Below, piece by piece: positions 41,662 through 50,417 of a DNA stretch of 62,984 nucleotides. Positions within the stretch are counted from its first letter, which is position 1, and every line of letters starts with the position of its first letter. A program made the translations under genes and the position numbers. The notes below the pieces were generated by a model, which saw nothing but the letters and a program-made list of their open reading frames with translations, made no database searches and had not been told where the DNA came from. Origin of the DNA: Brasilonema sp. UFV-L1 (GTDB lineage Bacteria > Cyanobacteriota > Cyanobacteriia > Cyanobacteriales > Nostocaceae); assembly GCF_012912105.1 (NCBI RefSeq), contig NZ_QMEA01000066.1:1-62984 (forward strand). The letters are read 5' to 3'.

Positions 41662-42483
41662 CTATGGTCTATACAACCATAAAGGTAAACCACTGGTAGA
41701 CACTTCAAATTCCACCCAGTCGAGACCAGCCCCAAGTCCTGAAGAAACTTGACGGCTTCCTGGTAAGATACGACTCAACAAAGGTTTGGGTTCTTCAAAG
41801 GTGTAGACAGGAGTTTTTTCGGGGTCAAGACTAGCTAGTTCAGCAGCCCAACGCCGCGCGTCTTCCTCTGTTCCCAGACGATCCACAATACCTAACTCCA
41901 AAGCTTGCTGTCCAGTAAAAATTCTACCATCAGCAAAACTTTTAACAGTGTCCACTCCTAGGGAACGTCCTTCAGCTACTGTTTGAACAAACTGTTGATA
42001 ACTTGTATCAATTAATTCTTGCAGAATATTTTGTTCAGGTTCCGTCAGTTCCCGATCAAACGCCAAAATGTCTTTGTAAGGACCAGACTTAATAACCTTA
42101 AACGAAACACCTATTTTTTCTAACAAACGTTCCAAGTTATTACCACGTAAGATAACACCAATGCTACCTGTAATTGTACCAGGGTTAGCCATGATGTATT
42201 GCGCTCCCATGCCTATGTAGACTCCACCGGAAGCAGAAATATTGCCAAAGCTAGCAACTATTTTGATTTTCTCACGCAACCGCTTCAGAGCACTGTAAAT
42301 TTCTTGGGAATCTCCCACTGTTCCGCCAGGACTATCTATCCGTAGCAGTAACGCGGGAAATTTTCTTTCTTCTACAGTTTTTAGGGCTTCTAGTACTCGC
42401 TTGCGAGTTGCACTGGCGATCGCACCTGTAATTTCAATACGAGCTATTTGTTTACGAAACCTGGGCTTAAAAGGCCAAATCAT
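41662..42483 (-). CDS. sppA: Signal peptide peptidase SppA (short form)
   Basis: 273 aa. Ser/Lys protease of the S49 family that degrades cleaved signal peptides at the membrane. Nucleophile Ser85 in NISASGGVYIG; probable base Lys137 in SGPYKDIL; RIDSPGGTVGDSQEIY near 48-63 is also conserved. It lacks a strong N-terminal membrane anchor and is the short cyanobacterial form, half the length of E. coli SppA. It is upstream of aroH in the same direction. Confidence 0.92.
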   Translation of the reverse strand: MIWPFKPRFRKQIARIEITGAIASATRKRVLEALKTVEERKFPALLLRIDSPGGTVGDSQEIYSALKRLREKIKIVASFGNISASGGVYIGMGAQYIMANPGTITGSIGVILRGNNLERLLEKIGVSFKVIKSGPYKDILAFDRELTEPEQNILQELIDTSYQQFVQTVAEGRSLGVDTVKSFADGRIFTGQQALELGIVDRLGTEEDARRWAAELASLDPEKTPVYTFEEPKPLLSRILPGSRQVSSGLGAGLDWVEFEVSTSGLPLWLYRP

Positions 42484-42931
42484 GAGCAGTTCAAAAACCT
42501 CCTAGTAAGCTTAATCATAAAACCTTAAGTGCTCAAACCACTTGCTTTCCCTATGTTAAGAAAAACAAGCAGGTATGATCATAATTGGATTTTTAATAAA
42601 ATTTTTATAATTTATGTATATCTTTACCTGCTATCATACATACAGTAACAAAAAATAAAAAACCATATAAAGCTTAAAAAAAATAAAAAAGCCTTTTGTC
42701 ACCGAACACCAATACTAGCGATTTTCAGTGAACAGGTGAATATTTGTTAGAGTGTACTAATAACTGTACCGATGTAAAGTCAAGTATGCGATCGCCTCTA
42801 CACCTATTACGAGGAAGAGAGCACAAGTGATTTTTCAGTCCTGATATAAGTCCTGATATATTAAGACTAGCTGCAAATAAGCTGTATAACGGAATAAGAA
42901 TCTGAAATTGACCTGAGTAGCACCTGCTGAA
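42484..42931. other. AT-rich spacer upstream of sppA, no gene seen
   Basis: About 450 bp with poly-A/T tracts and one HIP1 site, and no credible gene. An AAGTCCTGATAT direct repeat occurs near 42840-42860. Confidence 0.4.
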
Positions 42932-43228
42932 CTATCGTAAAATTTGACATCTGTAATAAGCGTAAGTGTCAAATAGCGCCCCAACGAAACTAAAAGTTGA
43001 ACAGATGACAAACAATCCTCCAACAGGGGTGCCACTGCCGAAAATGCAGAGGAATTCTTTGATAAGAGTAGTGACAACCTGTGTAACCTCTTGTAAGCCA
43101 GGAACATAGCTTATGAGAGATAAGGTGAGTAAAACGCCACCGAACAAAAACATGGGAGCGATGAAACTGAAAATAATCGATAGCAGCAATGAGCGGAGAA
43201 AGTTGGTCATATTCGTCATCACATTCAT
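42932..43228 (-). CDS. Small two-to-three-helix membrane protein, unknown
   Basis: 98 aa from the Met at 43228 (MNVMTNMTNFLRSLLLSIIF); a longer frame to 43285 exists. Hydrophobic helices lie near 10-40 (LLLSIIFSFIAPMFLFGGVLLTLSLI) and 70-88 (GGLFVICSTFSFVGALFDTY). I believe similar small proteins occur across cyanobacteria, but assign no function. It is followed by an AT-rich spacer. Confidence 0.55.
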   Translation of the reverse strand: MNVMTNMTNFLRSLLLSIIFSFIAPMFLFGGVLLTLSLISYVPGLQEVTQVVTTLIKEFLCIFGSGTPVGGLFVICSTFSFVGALFDTYAYYRCQILR

Positions 43229-43687
43229 TTTGGATAGACTCCATAAATGTACCAAGCAGACTAAAGCTGTCTGCTCAGTTGTCACTTTCTACAATAAGCG
43301 CGATCGCTCTGGTTCGGAGAAGATTTCAAGAATCTTAAGTTTTTATTAAACTATATACACAATTTTCCCAAGATATATTGCTAAATGCAAAGTAGGTTTG
43401 ACATACCCCAAGCCCAGAAAAATCAATCTCTGACTCTAGCGTCACAGCTTTTGTTATGGTGACTGCGCTACTCACACAAGCTTAAATTTATGAGATTGGC
43501 TTTAAACTAAGTTCATTTTTCACCCAAAAGTGGAGGATAGGCTAGGAATCCCCTTTGGGGTTGGGGGCAACAGGGAAAGTAGGGGAGGATAATAATTATT
43601 AACTCCTGAGTTCTGACTAATGACTAAACTGAAGCCTTCGTAATTCGCTATGATGACGGCAGTTACAGAGTTAATTTGTGATCAACA
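43229..43687. other. Spacer between the divergent small membrane protein and MlaE permease
   Basis: About 460 bp; one HIP1 site near 43300 and no gene seen. It contains the promoters of both divergent genes. Confidence 0.4.
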
Positions 43688-44485
43688 TTGAGTGAAACGA
43701 CATCCAAATCTAGTTTAGGAGTCTGGAGTCAGCGATTGCTGGCAGCAATTTTCTTGGGTGGACAAGTGATGATTCATCTGCTGAGGTGGAGAATTCATCG
43801 GCGTAATACTCTAGAACAAATGGCAGCAGTAGGTCCAGATTCCTTATTTATTGCCTTGTTAACAGCTGTTTTTGTCGGTGCTGTGTTTACTATTCAGGTG
43901 GCGCGGGAGTTCATTACTTTTGGTGCGGGAAATGTCGTTGGTGGAGTGCTAGCAATGGCGCTGACACGCGAACTCTCGCCAGTTTTGACAGCAGTCGTTT
44001 TAGCAGGACGAGTTGGTTCGGCATTTGCTGCAGAAATCGGCACAATGCGAGTCACTGAACAAATCGATGCTCTTTTTATGTTAAAAACTGATCCAATTGA
44101 TTATTTGGTAATCCCTCGTGTACTTGCTTGCTGCTTGATGTTACCAATCTTAACGCTCTTATCTTTAGTAACAGGTATGTTAGGGGGATTACTGATTGCA
44201 ACAAACGTATATAATCTTTCCGATACTGTGTTTCTAGACTCAGCCCGCAACTTTCTTGGCACTTGGGACATTGTGAGTGCCATGATTAAGGCGTGTTGCT
44301 TTGGAATTTTAATTGCTGTCATTGGATGCAGTTGGGGTTTAACGACAACAGGAGGAGCAAAAGGAGTTGGACAATCCACCACAACCGCTGTTGTTACTGC
44401 CTTGTTAATTATATTTGTTGTTAACTTTTTTCTTTCTTGGATAATGTTCCAAGGGACTGGGAGTGCATTGTTACAAGGGTTCTAA
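43688..44485 (+). CDS. MlaE-family lipid ABC transporter permease
   Basis: 265 aa, starting at TTG. MlaE/YrbE permease fold with five or so membrane helices. The family stretch FTIQVAREFITFGAGNVVGGVLAMALTRELSPVLTAVVLAGRVGSAFAAEIGTM and the EQIDAL motif are conserved. It would move lipids between inner and outer envelope membranes, with an MlaF ATPase and MlaD-like partners not encoded next to it here. The C-terminal helix ends GSALLQGF, as in relatives. STRR heptamers follow the stop. Confidence 0.9.
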   Translation: MSETTSKSSLGVWSQRLLAAIFLGGQVMIHLLRWRIHRRNTLEQMAAVGPDSLFIALLTAVFVGAVFTIQVAREFITFGAGNVVGGVLAMALTRELSPVLTAVVLAGRVGSAFAAEIGTMRVTEQIDALFMLKTDPIDYLVIPRVLACCLMLPILTLLSLVTGMLGGLLIATNVYNLSDTVFLDSARNFLGTWDIVSAMIKACCFGILIAVIGCSWGLTTTGGAKGVGQSTTTAVVTALLIIFVVNFFLSWIMFQGTGSALLQGF

Positions 44486-44488
44486 ACG

Positions 44489-44556
44489 ATTATCAGTTAC
44501 CAGTTATCAGTTACAAGTTATCAGTTTTTTGTTCACTGATGACTGATGACTGATTG
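44489..44556. repeat. STRR heptamers (TTATCAG / ACTGATG)
   Basis: TTATCAGTTACCAGTTATCA and related units, followed by three ACTGATG heptamers. It lies between the permease and DUF3119 genes. Confidence 0.65.
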
Positions 44557-44657
44557 AAGTGACAGTAACTCCTAAAATAGAAATAATATTTACTGCCGTG
44601 TTGTGTTTCCTCCGTGGTCGCGCATACGCACGGTTTCCACACTTCCACAAAATCATC

Positions 44658-45044
44658 ATGACAACTTCAACGTCTAACTCGGCATCTACTACTGTTGAAC
44701 TTAAGCCTAGTTACAATATACCTTTGGTGTTAGTGATTGCAGCAATCCCAACGCTTGTCCTACAACCTTGGGTGGGAGGCTTAATGGCTCTTTTTGGCTT
44801 GTTTCTTATGTTTCAAGCTGTAACACTGCGTCTTTTGTTTACTCCCACGGATTTGGATATTTACAGAGGTGAAAAATTAATTCGGCGTTTTCCTTACCGA
44901 GAATGGCAAAATTGGCGTATATTCTGGAATCGGGTTCCGATTCTCTTTTACTTTAAAGAAATTAGAAGCATTCACTTTCTGCCGATTTTATTTAATCCTA
45001 GTACTCTTAAAACTTGTCTAGAAGAACGCTGTCCACGTATTTAG
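44658..45044 (+). CDS. DUF3119 family membrane protein
   Basis: 128 aa from ATG 44658; upstream in-frame starts add a poorly conserved tail. Two hydrophobic segments (about 22-60: IPLVLVIAAIPTLVLQPWVGG, LFGLFLMFQAVTLRLLF) are followed by a PH-like region (LDIYRGEKLIRRFPYREWQNWRIFWNRVPILFYFKE). The family is restricted to cyanobacteria and plastids, with unknown role. It precedes the DUF3086 gene on the same strand, a pairing I recall as common. Confidence 0.85.
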   Translation: MTTSTSNSASTTVELKPSYNIPLVLVIAAIPTLVLQPWVGGLMALFGLFLMFQAVTLRLLFTPTDLDIYRGEKLIRRFPYREWQNWRIFWNRVPILFYFKEIRSIHFLPILFNPSTLKTCLEERCPRI

Positions 45045-45185
45045 CATCAGTGCTCAGGATAAGATGACTTAAAACAAGACTGAAAATAACAAAACAAGTG
45101 AGCATTTACTGCTTAGGACTCTTCCAGACTTAATATATATTGCTGAAAGCTATTTATTCGTGTCACAGGAATTACACTATTGTTT

Positions 45186-46478
45186 ATGAACCCAGAGGAA
45201 TTTCAAACACCACAACCAACTGGCGAGTCGTTGAAGCAAAAAGAACAACCCAAAGTTGAACAACAAGAAAGTTCTTCTGTTGAGTCGGTGGTGGAAATAA
45301 CAGCGCCAAACTCCAAAGTTGACACACAAAATGACCAGCCAACTTCTGCTGTGTCCAATTCAGATAAATTAACACAAGAAGAGTCAACACTCGAAGTTGT
45401 GACGCAGTTAGAAGAGGAAATTACCACACTGGGGTCACAAGTGGAATTACAATCACAAAATTATCGTCAAGAACAGGAAGTCGCACAGCAAGTTGCACAG
45501 CTACAAAGCGAAAAACAAGCACTGAAAGAAGAAATAGCAAACCTGCAAGCATTTTACAAAACTCTTCAAGCGCAGTTGGGCGAAACTCAAACGGCGATGA
45601 CACAACTCGTGCAAGAAGCGCTTTCTGGATTAGAACAACGCAAAGCAGCGCTGCAAATTTCTGTCGAACAACTCGAACGCCGTCAAGAACGCATTCGTAA
45701 TGAGATGCGAACAACTTTTGCAGGTACTTCTCAAGACTTAGCGATTCGGGTACAAGGTTTTAAAGACTATCTCACAGGTAGTTTACAAGATTTGGCAGCA
45801 GCCGCAGAACAGTTGCAACTTGTGCCAAAATCGAAACCAGAACCAGAAAAGCGAGAAGTTAAAGAGGTTAAGCAAGCGGAACTGCAGCCAGCAATACCAC
45901 AATTTGCTCAACAGCAGTTTCAAGATACAACAAAACAAGTTCGCTATTTGATTGACCAGTATCGCACGAAACCAGATTACTATGGTCCAGCTTGGCAATT
46001 GCGGCGCACCTTTGAACCAGTGCATGCAGAACGAGTCTCCAACTGGTTTTTTAGCCAAGGAGGACGAGGTGCTTTACGGACGATGGGCAGTCGGTTACAA
46101 AATATTTTGATTGCCTCAGCAATCATTTCGATTTTACACAAGTTGTATGGCGTTCGCGTAGCAGCTCCAGAGGAGCATCGCCTCCGTACTCTAGTATTAG
46201 CAAATACACCTGAGCGTCTCGGTGAATGGCGGCGAGGTTTGCAGGATTGCCTAGGAATAGGTCGCCCAGATTTCGGACCAGACAGAGGCATAGTATTATT
46301 TGAGACACCGGAAGCTTTAGCACAAAAGGCAGATCGACTGGTAAAAGCGAATCAACTGCCTCTGATTTTGATTGATGATTCTGAAGAGCAAATTAGTTTA
46401 GCACTCTTACAGTTTCCCCTATGGTTAGCCTTTGCGCCAGATCCCAAAATGATGAAAAATTATGATGACGACTATTAA
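45186..46478 (+). CDS. DUF3086 family protein
   Basis: 430 aa from ATG 45186. The N-terminal third is acidic and low complexity (about 1-75), then a coiled coil (about 75-170, Gln/Glu/Leu-rich). The C-terminal half is the DUF3086 domain: DQYRTKPDYYGPAWQLRRTFEPVHAERV, SQGGRGALRTMGSRLQNILIASAIISILHKLYG and a terminal ILIDDSEEQISLALLQFPLW. It is a cyanobacterial protein of unknown function, probably cytoplasmic. The gene runs in the same direction as DUF3119 and plsY. Confidence 0.88.
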   Translation: MNPEEFQTPQPTGESLKQKEQPKVEQQESSSVESVVEITAPNSKVDTQNDQPTSAVSNSDKLTQEESTLEVVTQLEEEITTLGSQVELQSQNYRQEQEVAQQVAQLQSEKQALKEEIANLQAFYKTLQAQLGETQTAMTQLVQEALSGLEQRKAALQISVEQLERRQERIRNEMRTTFAGTSQDLAIRVQGFKDYLTGSLQDLAAAAEQLQLVPKSKPEPEKREVKEVKQAELQPAIPQFAQQQFQDTTKQVRYLIDQYRTKPDYYGPAWQLRRTFEPVHAERVSNWFFSQGGRGALRTMGSRLQNILIASAIISILHKLYGVRVAAPEEHRLRTLVLANTPERLGEWRRGLQDCLGIGRPDFGPDRGIVLFETPEALAQKADRLVKANQLPLILIDDSEEQISLALLQFPLWLAFAPDPKMMKNYDDDY

Positions 46479-46536
46479 TTTAGTCATGAGTCAAGAGCCA
46501 ACCCTCTTGACTTTTTTAAATTTTGAATTTTGAATG

Positions 46537-46570
46537 TGTTAGTAGCGTGCCGTAGGCAGCGAATGCGTGA
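46537..46570 (+). repeat. Dispersed repeat immediately before plsY
   Basis: TGTTAGTAGCGTGCCGTAGG then CAGCGAATGCGTGAATT, nearly identical to the module before the thioesterase at 35464. It ends 8 bp before the plsY start and replaces a normal ribosome site. Confidence 0.65.
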
Positions 46571-46577
46571 ATTATTT

Positions 46578-47270
46578 ATGTCTATTTGGTTAAGTTTGTG
46601 CGGAGCAATTTTAGTCGTAGCTTATCTACTGGGTTCTATACCCACTGGATACACAGCAGTTAAGCTATTGAAAGGTATTGATATTCGGGAAGTTGGTTCT
46701 GGTTCCACTGGAGCAACAAATGTACTGAGAACCTTGGGGAAAGGTCCAGGGGCTTTTGTTTTAGTGATAGATTCCTTAAAGGGAGTATTGGCGATCGCCT
46801 TAGTATATTGGTTCTTCAACTTTGCCTCCAATCAAAATCTTATTCCTACAGAAGTCAATCCGCAATTGTGGCAACCTTGGATGGTGACTTTATCTGGGTT
46901 AGCTGCCATCCTTGGACACAGTAAATCAATTTTTCTAGGTTTTAGTGGTGGTAAATCTGTTGCTACAGGTTTAGGTATTTTGCTGGCGATGAATTGGCAG
47001 GTTGGTTTAGCGACTTTTGGTGTATTTGCTATCGTCGTGGCGATCTCGCGGATGGTTTCTTTAAGTTCGATTGCTGGATCTGTTGTCGTTTCTATTTTTA
47101 TGGTACTCCTGCATCAACCATTACCTTATATCTTGTTTGGTGTTATTGCTGGTTTGTATGTCATTTGGCGACACAGTGGCAATATTGAGCGTATACTTGC
47201 AGGCACTGAACCAAAATTAGGACAGAAGTTAAACTTAGAACCAGCAGAAAGTGTAAATTCAGCAAGTTAA
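46578..47270 (+). CDS. plsY: Glycerol-3-phosphate acyltransferase PlsY
   Basis: 230 aa from ATG 46578. Membrane enzyme that acylates glycerol-3-phosphate using acyl-phosphate, the first step of phospholipid synthesis. The three family motifs are visible: GSIPTGYTAVKLLKGIDIREVGSGSTGATNVLR (motif 1), ILGHSKSIFLGFSGGKSVATG (motif 2) and the later IWRHSGNIERILAGTEPKLG (motif 3). Five membrane helices are likely. A longer in-frame start would translate the dispersed repeat just upstream, so ATG 46578 is preferred. Confidence 0.95.
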   Translation: MSIWLSLCGAILVVAYLLGSIPTGYTAVKLLKGIDIREVGSGSTGATNVLRTLGKGPGAFVLVIDSLKGVLAIALVYWFFNFASNQNLIPTEVNPQLWQPWMVTLSGLAAILGHSKSIFLGFSGGKSVATGLGILLAMNWQVGLATFGVFAIVVAISRMVSLSSIAGSVVVSIFMVLLHQPLPYILFGVIAGLYVIWRHSGNIERILAGTEPKLGQKLNLEPAESVNSAS

Positions 47271-48014
47271 AGATCCTTTGAACCCCTCCCCATAAGTGAG
47301 GAGGGGAAAAAGTCATAAATTCGTTTAAAAACGCTTAGATTTGATGTTGGGTACAAGTAAACACCAATGAAGACAGAAGTATCCTTCTAGCCAGTCATTT
47401 CAGGTTTTCAGCACTCGATGCTGTTGAGTCATTAGGAGTTTGTATTTGATTAGGCGTGGACTACTGCCCAAGTATCCACTCTTATTTTTTAGTAAGTATC
47501 GATTATGAACACCATCAAAAGTCGTACGAATACAACTGGTTGATTCACGAAAAATAATGTTTTTTAATTTTCAAAATGTGATTTGTATAATTTTTATTTT
47601 TTCGCTTGGTTAATGCTTAGGATACAACTACATAATCGATATAGCAAAAGTTTTTCATTCTTTTCTAAATAAGAAAATTCGATGAAAAGTACATCACCTG
47701 TTCTGATAAGATGAATAATTTAAGGTATAAAAAAAGAAAACGTAAGTCCAAAAATGCTTGTCATTCAGGTGGGGTGTTGACAAAAGAGATGATGAGTGAT
47801 TTGATACTACTAAATAACTTGGCTGGTGTTCAGACGAAAGCATGAGAAAAGAACCCAGTGGCGCTGGGAGCATCTTAAGTTTGCCAAAACACCGTTGTCA
47901 TATCAAATCCGTTTGTCTCGGAATGATTTCTTGTTTCTCTGTGGTGCTACGCCAGTCGCTACAACAAGGGATTTATGCGTCCCCACATAACTTGAAATAT
48001 TTGCGCGGACTGAC
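47271..48014. other. 740-bp spacer, no convincing gene
   Basis: Near 47284-47307 is a CCCCTCCCC/GAGGAGGGG hairpin, and ACACCAATG occurs at 47371-47379. Both echo parts of the 10051 MITE and may be a decayed copy. CCCAG/CTGGG forms a small hairpin at 47854-47868. A 44-codon frame at 47711-47845 is not convincing. Confidence 0.45.
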
Positions 48015-48890
48015 TTAGCTCTTTAAAAAACCAACTAGATTTTCTAAAAACGAAGTACTTATCCTGGATGTTTCTGGGTATTTAGATTGTTTGAATCCAA
48101 AAGCAGAGGAATTGACTGAGTTAGAAGAAAGCATCGGAGATTCTTTCAGATTCAGTGTAGATTCTGCTAACGAAACTTCTTTGACTAAACCCACAAGTAT
48201 CAACCGAAAAGCAGCTTGCTGGACTATGGCTATTGGTTGATTGAGTTGAGATGCGATCGCATTTAACGAAAGACTACCATTTGCAAATTCCCACACTTGC
48301 CACTCTAATGTATTCAAGTGTATTTGGGGTTTGTCATTGGTAAGATTCTTAATACCAGAATTAGCTGCTGGAAGTACTTCAGCAAGGACTTTCCAGTTTT
48401 TTAAAGCTCTAACAGCCATAAGAGCAACTTCCATCGTTCTCAGACTTAATCCTGTCATTTCTTCCAAAGGCAAACTTGCTCGACTATCTAGTTTAAAAAC
48501 TCCCTTTTGGATTTCAAAAAGTGCTCGAACTTGCTGTAATTGGCTGGCAAATAATAGATTTAGCTGTTCAGTAGTCAATATTCCTTGAATTTTTAGTAGT
48601 AATCCAAGCGGTGTGACTAGTGATGTTTCAGTACAAACTTGTTCAATAAGTTGCTTGCTGACCCAACCCCGTTGTATAACATTTTGGAGCAAACCTTGAC
48701 CGTTTAAGCGATTAGCCGCAGCAACAACAGATCCTTGGCGAAACCAAATGTAGTAGTAATGGGATTTGGAACCAGGGGTATGAAGGTCTGGTAAAGTACA
48801 AACTGTTAGACAACCGGATTTTCGACCTTGGTCAATCAGTTGAAACAACTCAGCTAATGAAAAATCTGTAAAAGAACTAGATATGCTCAT
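48015..48890 (-). CDS. DUF4388 domain protein (PatA N-terminal type)
   Basis: 291 aa. The N-terminal about 110 residues match the DUF4388 domain seen at the start of PatA-like regulators: FTDFSLAELFQLIDQGRKSGCLTV, YYYIWFRQGSVVAAANRL and GLLLKIQGILTTEQLNLLF. A winged-helix-like region spans about 190-245 (WEFANGSLSLNAIASQLNQPIAIVQQAAFRLI). The last about 45 residues are Ser-rich. No receiver domain is present, unlike PatA. It likely acts in a cytoplasmic signalling or motility complex; this is inferred. Confidence 0.8.
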   Translation of the reverse strand: MSISSSFTDFSLAELFQLIDQGRKSGCLTVCTLPDLHTPGSKSHYYYIWFRQGSVVAAANRLNGQGLLQNVIQRGWVSKQLIEQVCTETSLVTPLGLLLKIQGILTTEQLNLLFASQLQQVRALFEIQKGVFKLDSRASLPLEEMTGLSLRTMEVALMAVRALKNWKVLAEVLPAANSGIKNLTNDKPQIHLNTLEWQVWEFANGSLSLNAIASQLNQPIAIVQQAAFRLILVGLVKEVSLAESTLNLKESPMLSSNSVNSSAFGFKQSKYPETSRISTSFLENLVGFLKS

Positions 48891-49461
48891 CCGTGCAAAA
48901 ACTATAAAAGAGTATACTTATACGAAGTTACGCCCCGACATATCTTTTTTAGCAGGTATTTTTGATACTTGGTTTGATGAAGTCATAAAAATGTTAGCGG
49001 GTGGGGTACTTCAGGATTTATAAGTCATTCAGCACATAACCTCTCAACCAAGCCGTACCAAGAGCGATAAAATAAAACAGGACTTACGCAAACGAACCGC
49101 ACTCGTACACGTTGTTTACAGTATGTACGCTCTTCGCATAGAAATAAAAGTTTCATTAGAGTTCTTGCCTAAATCTTATAAAAACGAATCAATGGAAGGC
49201 ATTATTTATGACAACCCAGGTTAGTTAGATGAAACACCTACTTAGTTAAAATGTTCGGTAGCAGCAAAATAATTCTATATTCAACAGACCAATTGATAAA
49301 TTTATCATTAATAGAAATTACACATCATCTACCACCAAACCCGCTTTGTTCATTCGTATTTGGTTGCCAAACAGACAATTATTGGTAGCAACCGAGTAAC
49401 TTTTGTATAAGTCCTGATTAAATAGCGATCGCTCAATAGTTATCAGTGAATCATAACTCAA
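48891..49461. other. Spacer with a solo AGGACTTACGCA element end
   Basis: About 570 bp. AGGACTTACGCA at 49080-49091 matches the left end of the 20076 element. An imperfect inverse (TATAAGTCCT) occurs near 49406-49415 and could be a decayed right end. No gene is seen. Confidence 0.45.
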
Positions 49462-50271
49462 ATGAGAATTCATCAATTGCAAAATATATTCATAATGCCT
49501 GCTGTGAAGGTGATTTGGAGTTTTTGCCTGATTATTGTATTCCTGCTATTTCATACGGAGGCTCAAGCAGGAGAGTTATCTGAACGTTTTGCACATTTTC
49601 CCCAATGGGAAAAGTTAACTTCCGTGCGACCTGCTGTGGGAGATTTGGTTTATCCTAACTGGATGATGGGTTCTTGGCTGGTAAAAAGTACGCTGATAGA
49701 TTTGGTTGCACCCTTAGCTCCTGATATTGTCACACCAGGATTTGAGGGTAATCGTCAGTATCTCAACAAGCCTATCATTTTTCAAGTACGATTTGTTCGG
49801 GAAACAACGCCTCATTCTGGATTGAAAATCATTCCCCGAATAAGTAACAAATCAGCAGTCGTTGCGGATAGGGCTTTTAATGGGTTGAATTTGGCACGTT
49901 CATATCTAGGCGACACCGTGTTATCAGTCAAAGTCGATCCAAATTCTCCCAATCGTCAGATTACATTTTTACGTGGTGAGCGTCAGCTTGTTTCCATTGT
50001 CACAGCACGCGCTACAGAAACAACACCAGATGGTAAATTTCTGACAACCGAAGTGTTTCAACAACTTTTTAAAGGCGGTGGGCGTCCTTATTTCAATACC
50101 GTAGAATCGACGACAGCTTATCACAGACTTGATCAGTTAAATCCTGCTATAGAGGCAGATCAAATCACTGCAATTTATTTATCGCCCCAAGATCCTAATT
50201 ATTTTGCTGCTCTTTCTCAACCAGTTGCACTCTATCGCTATCGCCTGGAATTCTTACGCCAGAGTCAATAG
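49462..50271 (+). CDS. DUF6816 family exported protein
   Basis: 269 aa; ATG 49495 (12th codon) is an equally good start. The signal peptide (VIWSFCLIIVFLLFHTEAQA) is clear. The body (FPQWEKLTSVRPAVGDLVYPNWMMGSW ... ITFLRGERQLVSIVTAR ... FNTVESTTAYHRL) matches a family conserved across cyanobacteria and plant chloroplasts (DUF6816), probably lumenal or periplasmic. The function is unknown. The gene lies 146 bp before an ABC exporter on the same strand. Confidence 0.78.
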   Translation: MRIHQLQNIFIMPAVKVIWSFCLIIVFLLFHTEAQAGELSERFAHFPQWEKLTSVRPAVGDLVYPNWMMGSWLVKSTLIDLVAPLAPDIVTPGFEGNRQYLNKPIIFQVRFVRETTPHSGLKIIPRISNKSAVVADRAFNGLNLARSYLGDTVLSVKVDPNSPNRQITFLRGERQLVSIVTARATETTPDGKFLTTEVFQQLFKGGGRPYFNTVESTTAYHRLDQLNPAIEADQITAIYLSPQDPNYFAALSQPVALYRYRLEFLRQSQ

Positions 50272-50417
50272 TTATTGGTTTTCTGCTCTTGTGAACATGT
50301 ATTGATAAATCAACCGAAAGGATGATTTACCCTTCTAAGCTATTGACTGTCGTGTAGTATATATGTAGTATTTAACTCCAGGAGTTATAGGCTTGCGCTC
50401 CAAGGGCAGTGTGCATC

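Noticed and set aside
47711-47845. 44-codon frame starting MNNLRYKKRKRKSKNACHSG
   Set aside because: No clear ribosome site or recognised family, and it lies in a low-complexity spacer with decayed repeats; left as possible but unsupported.
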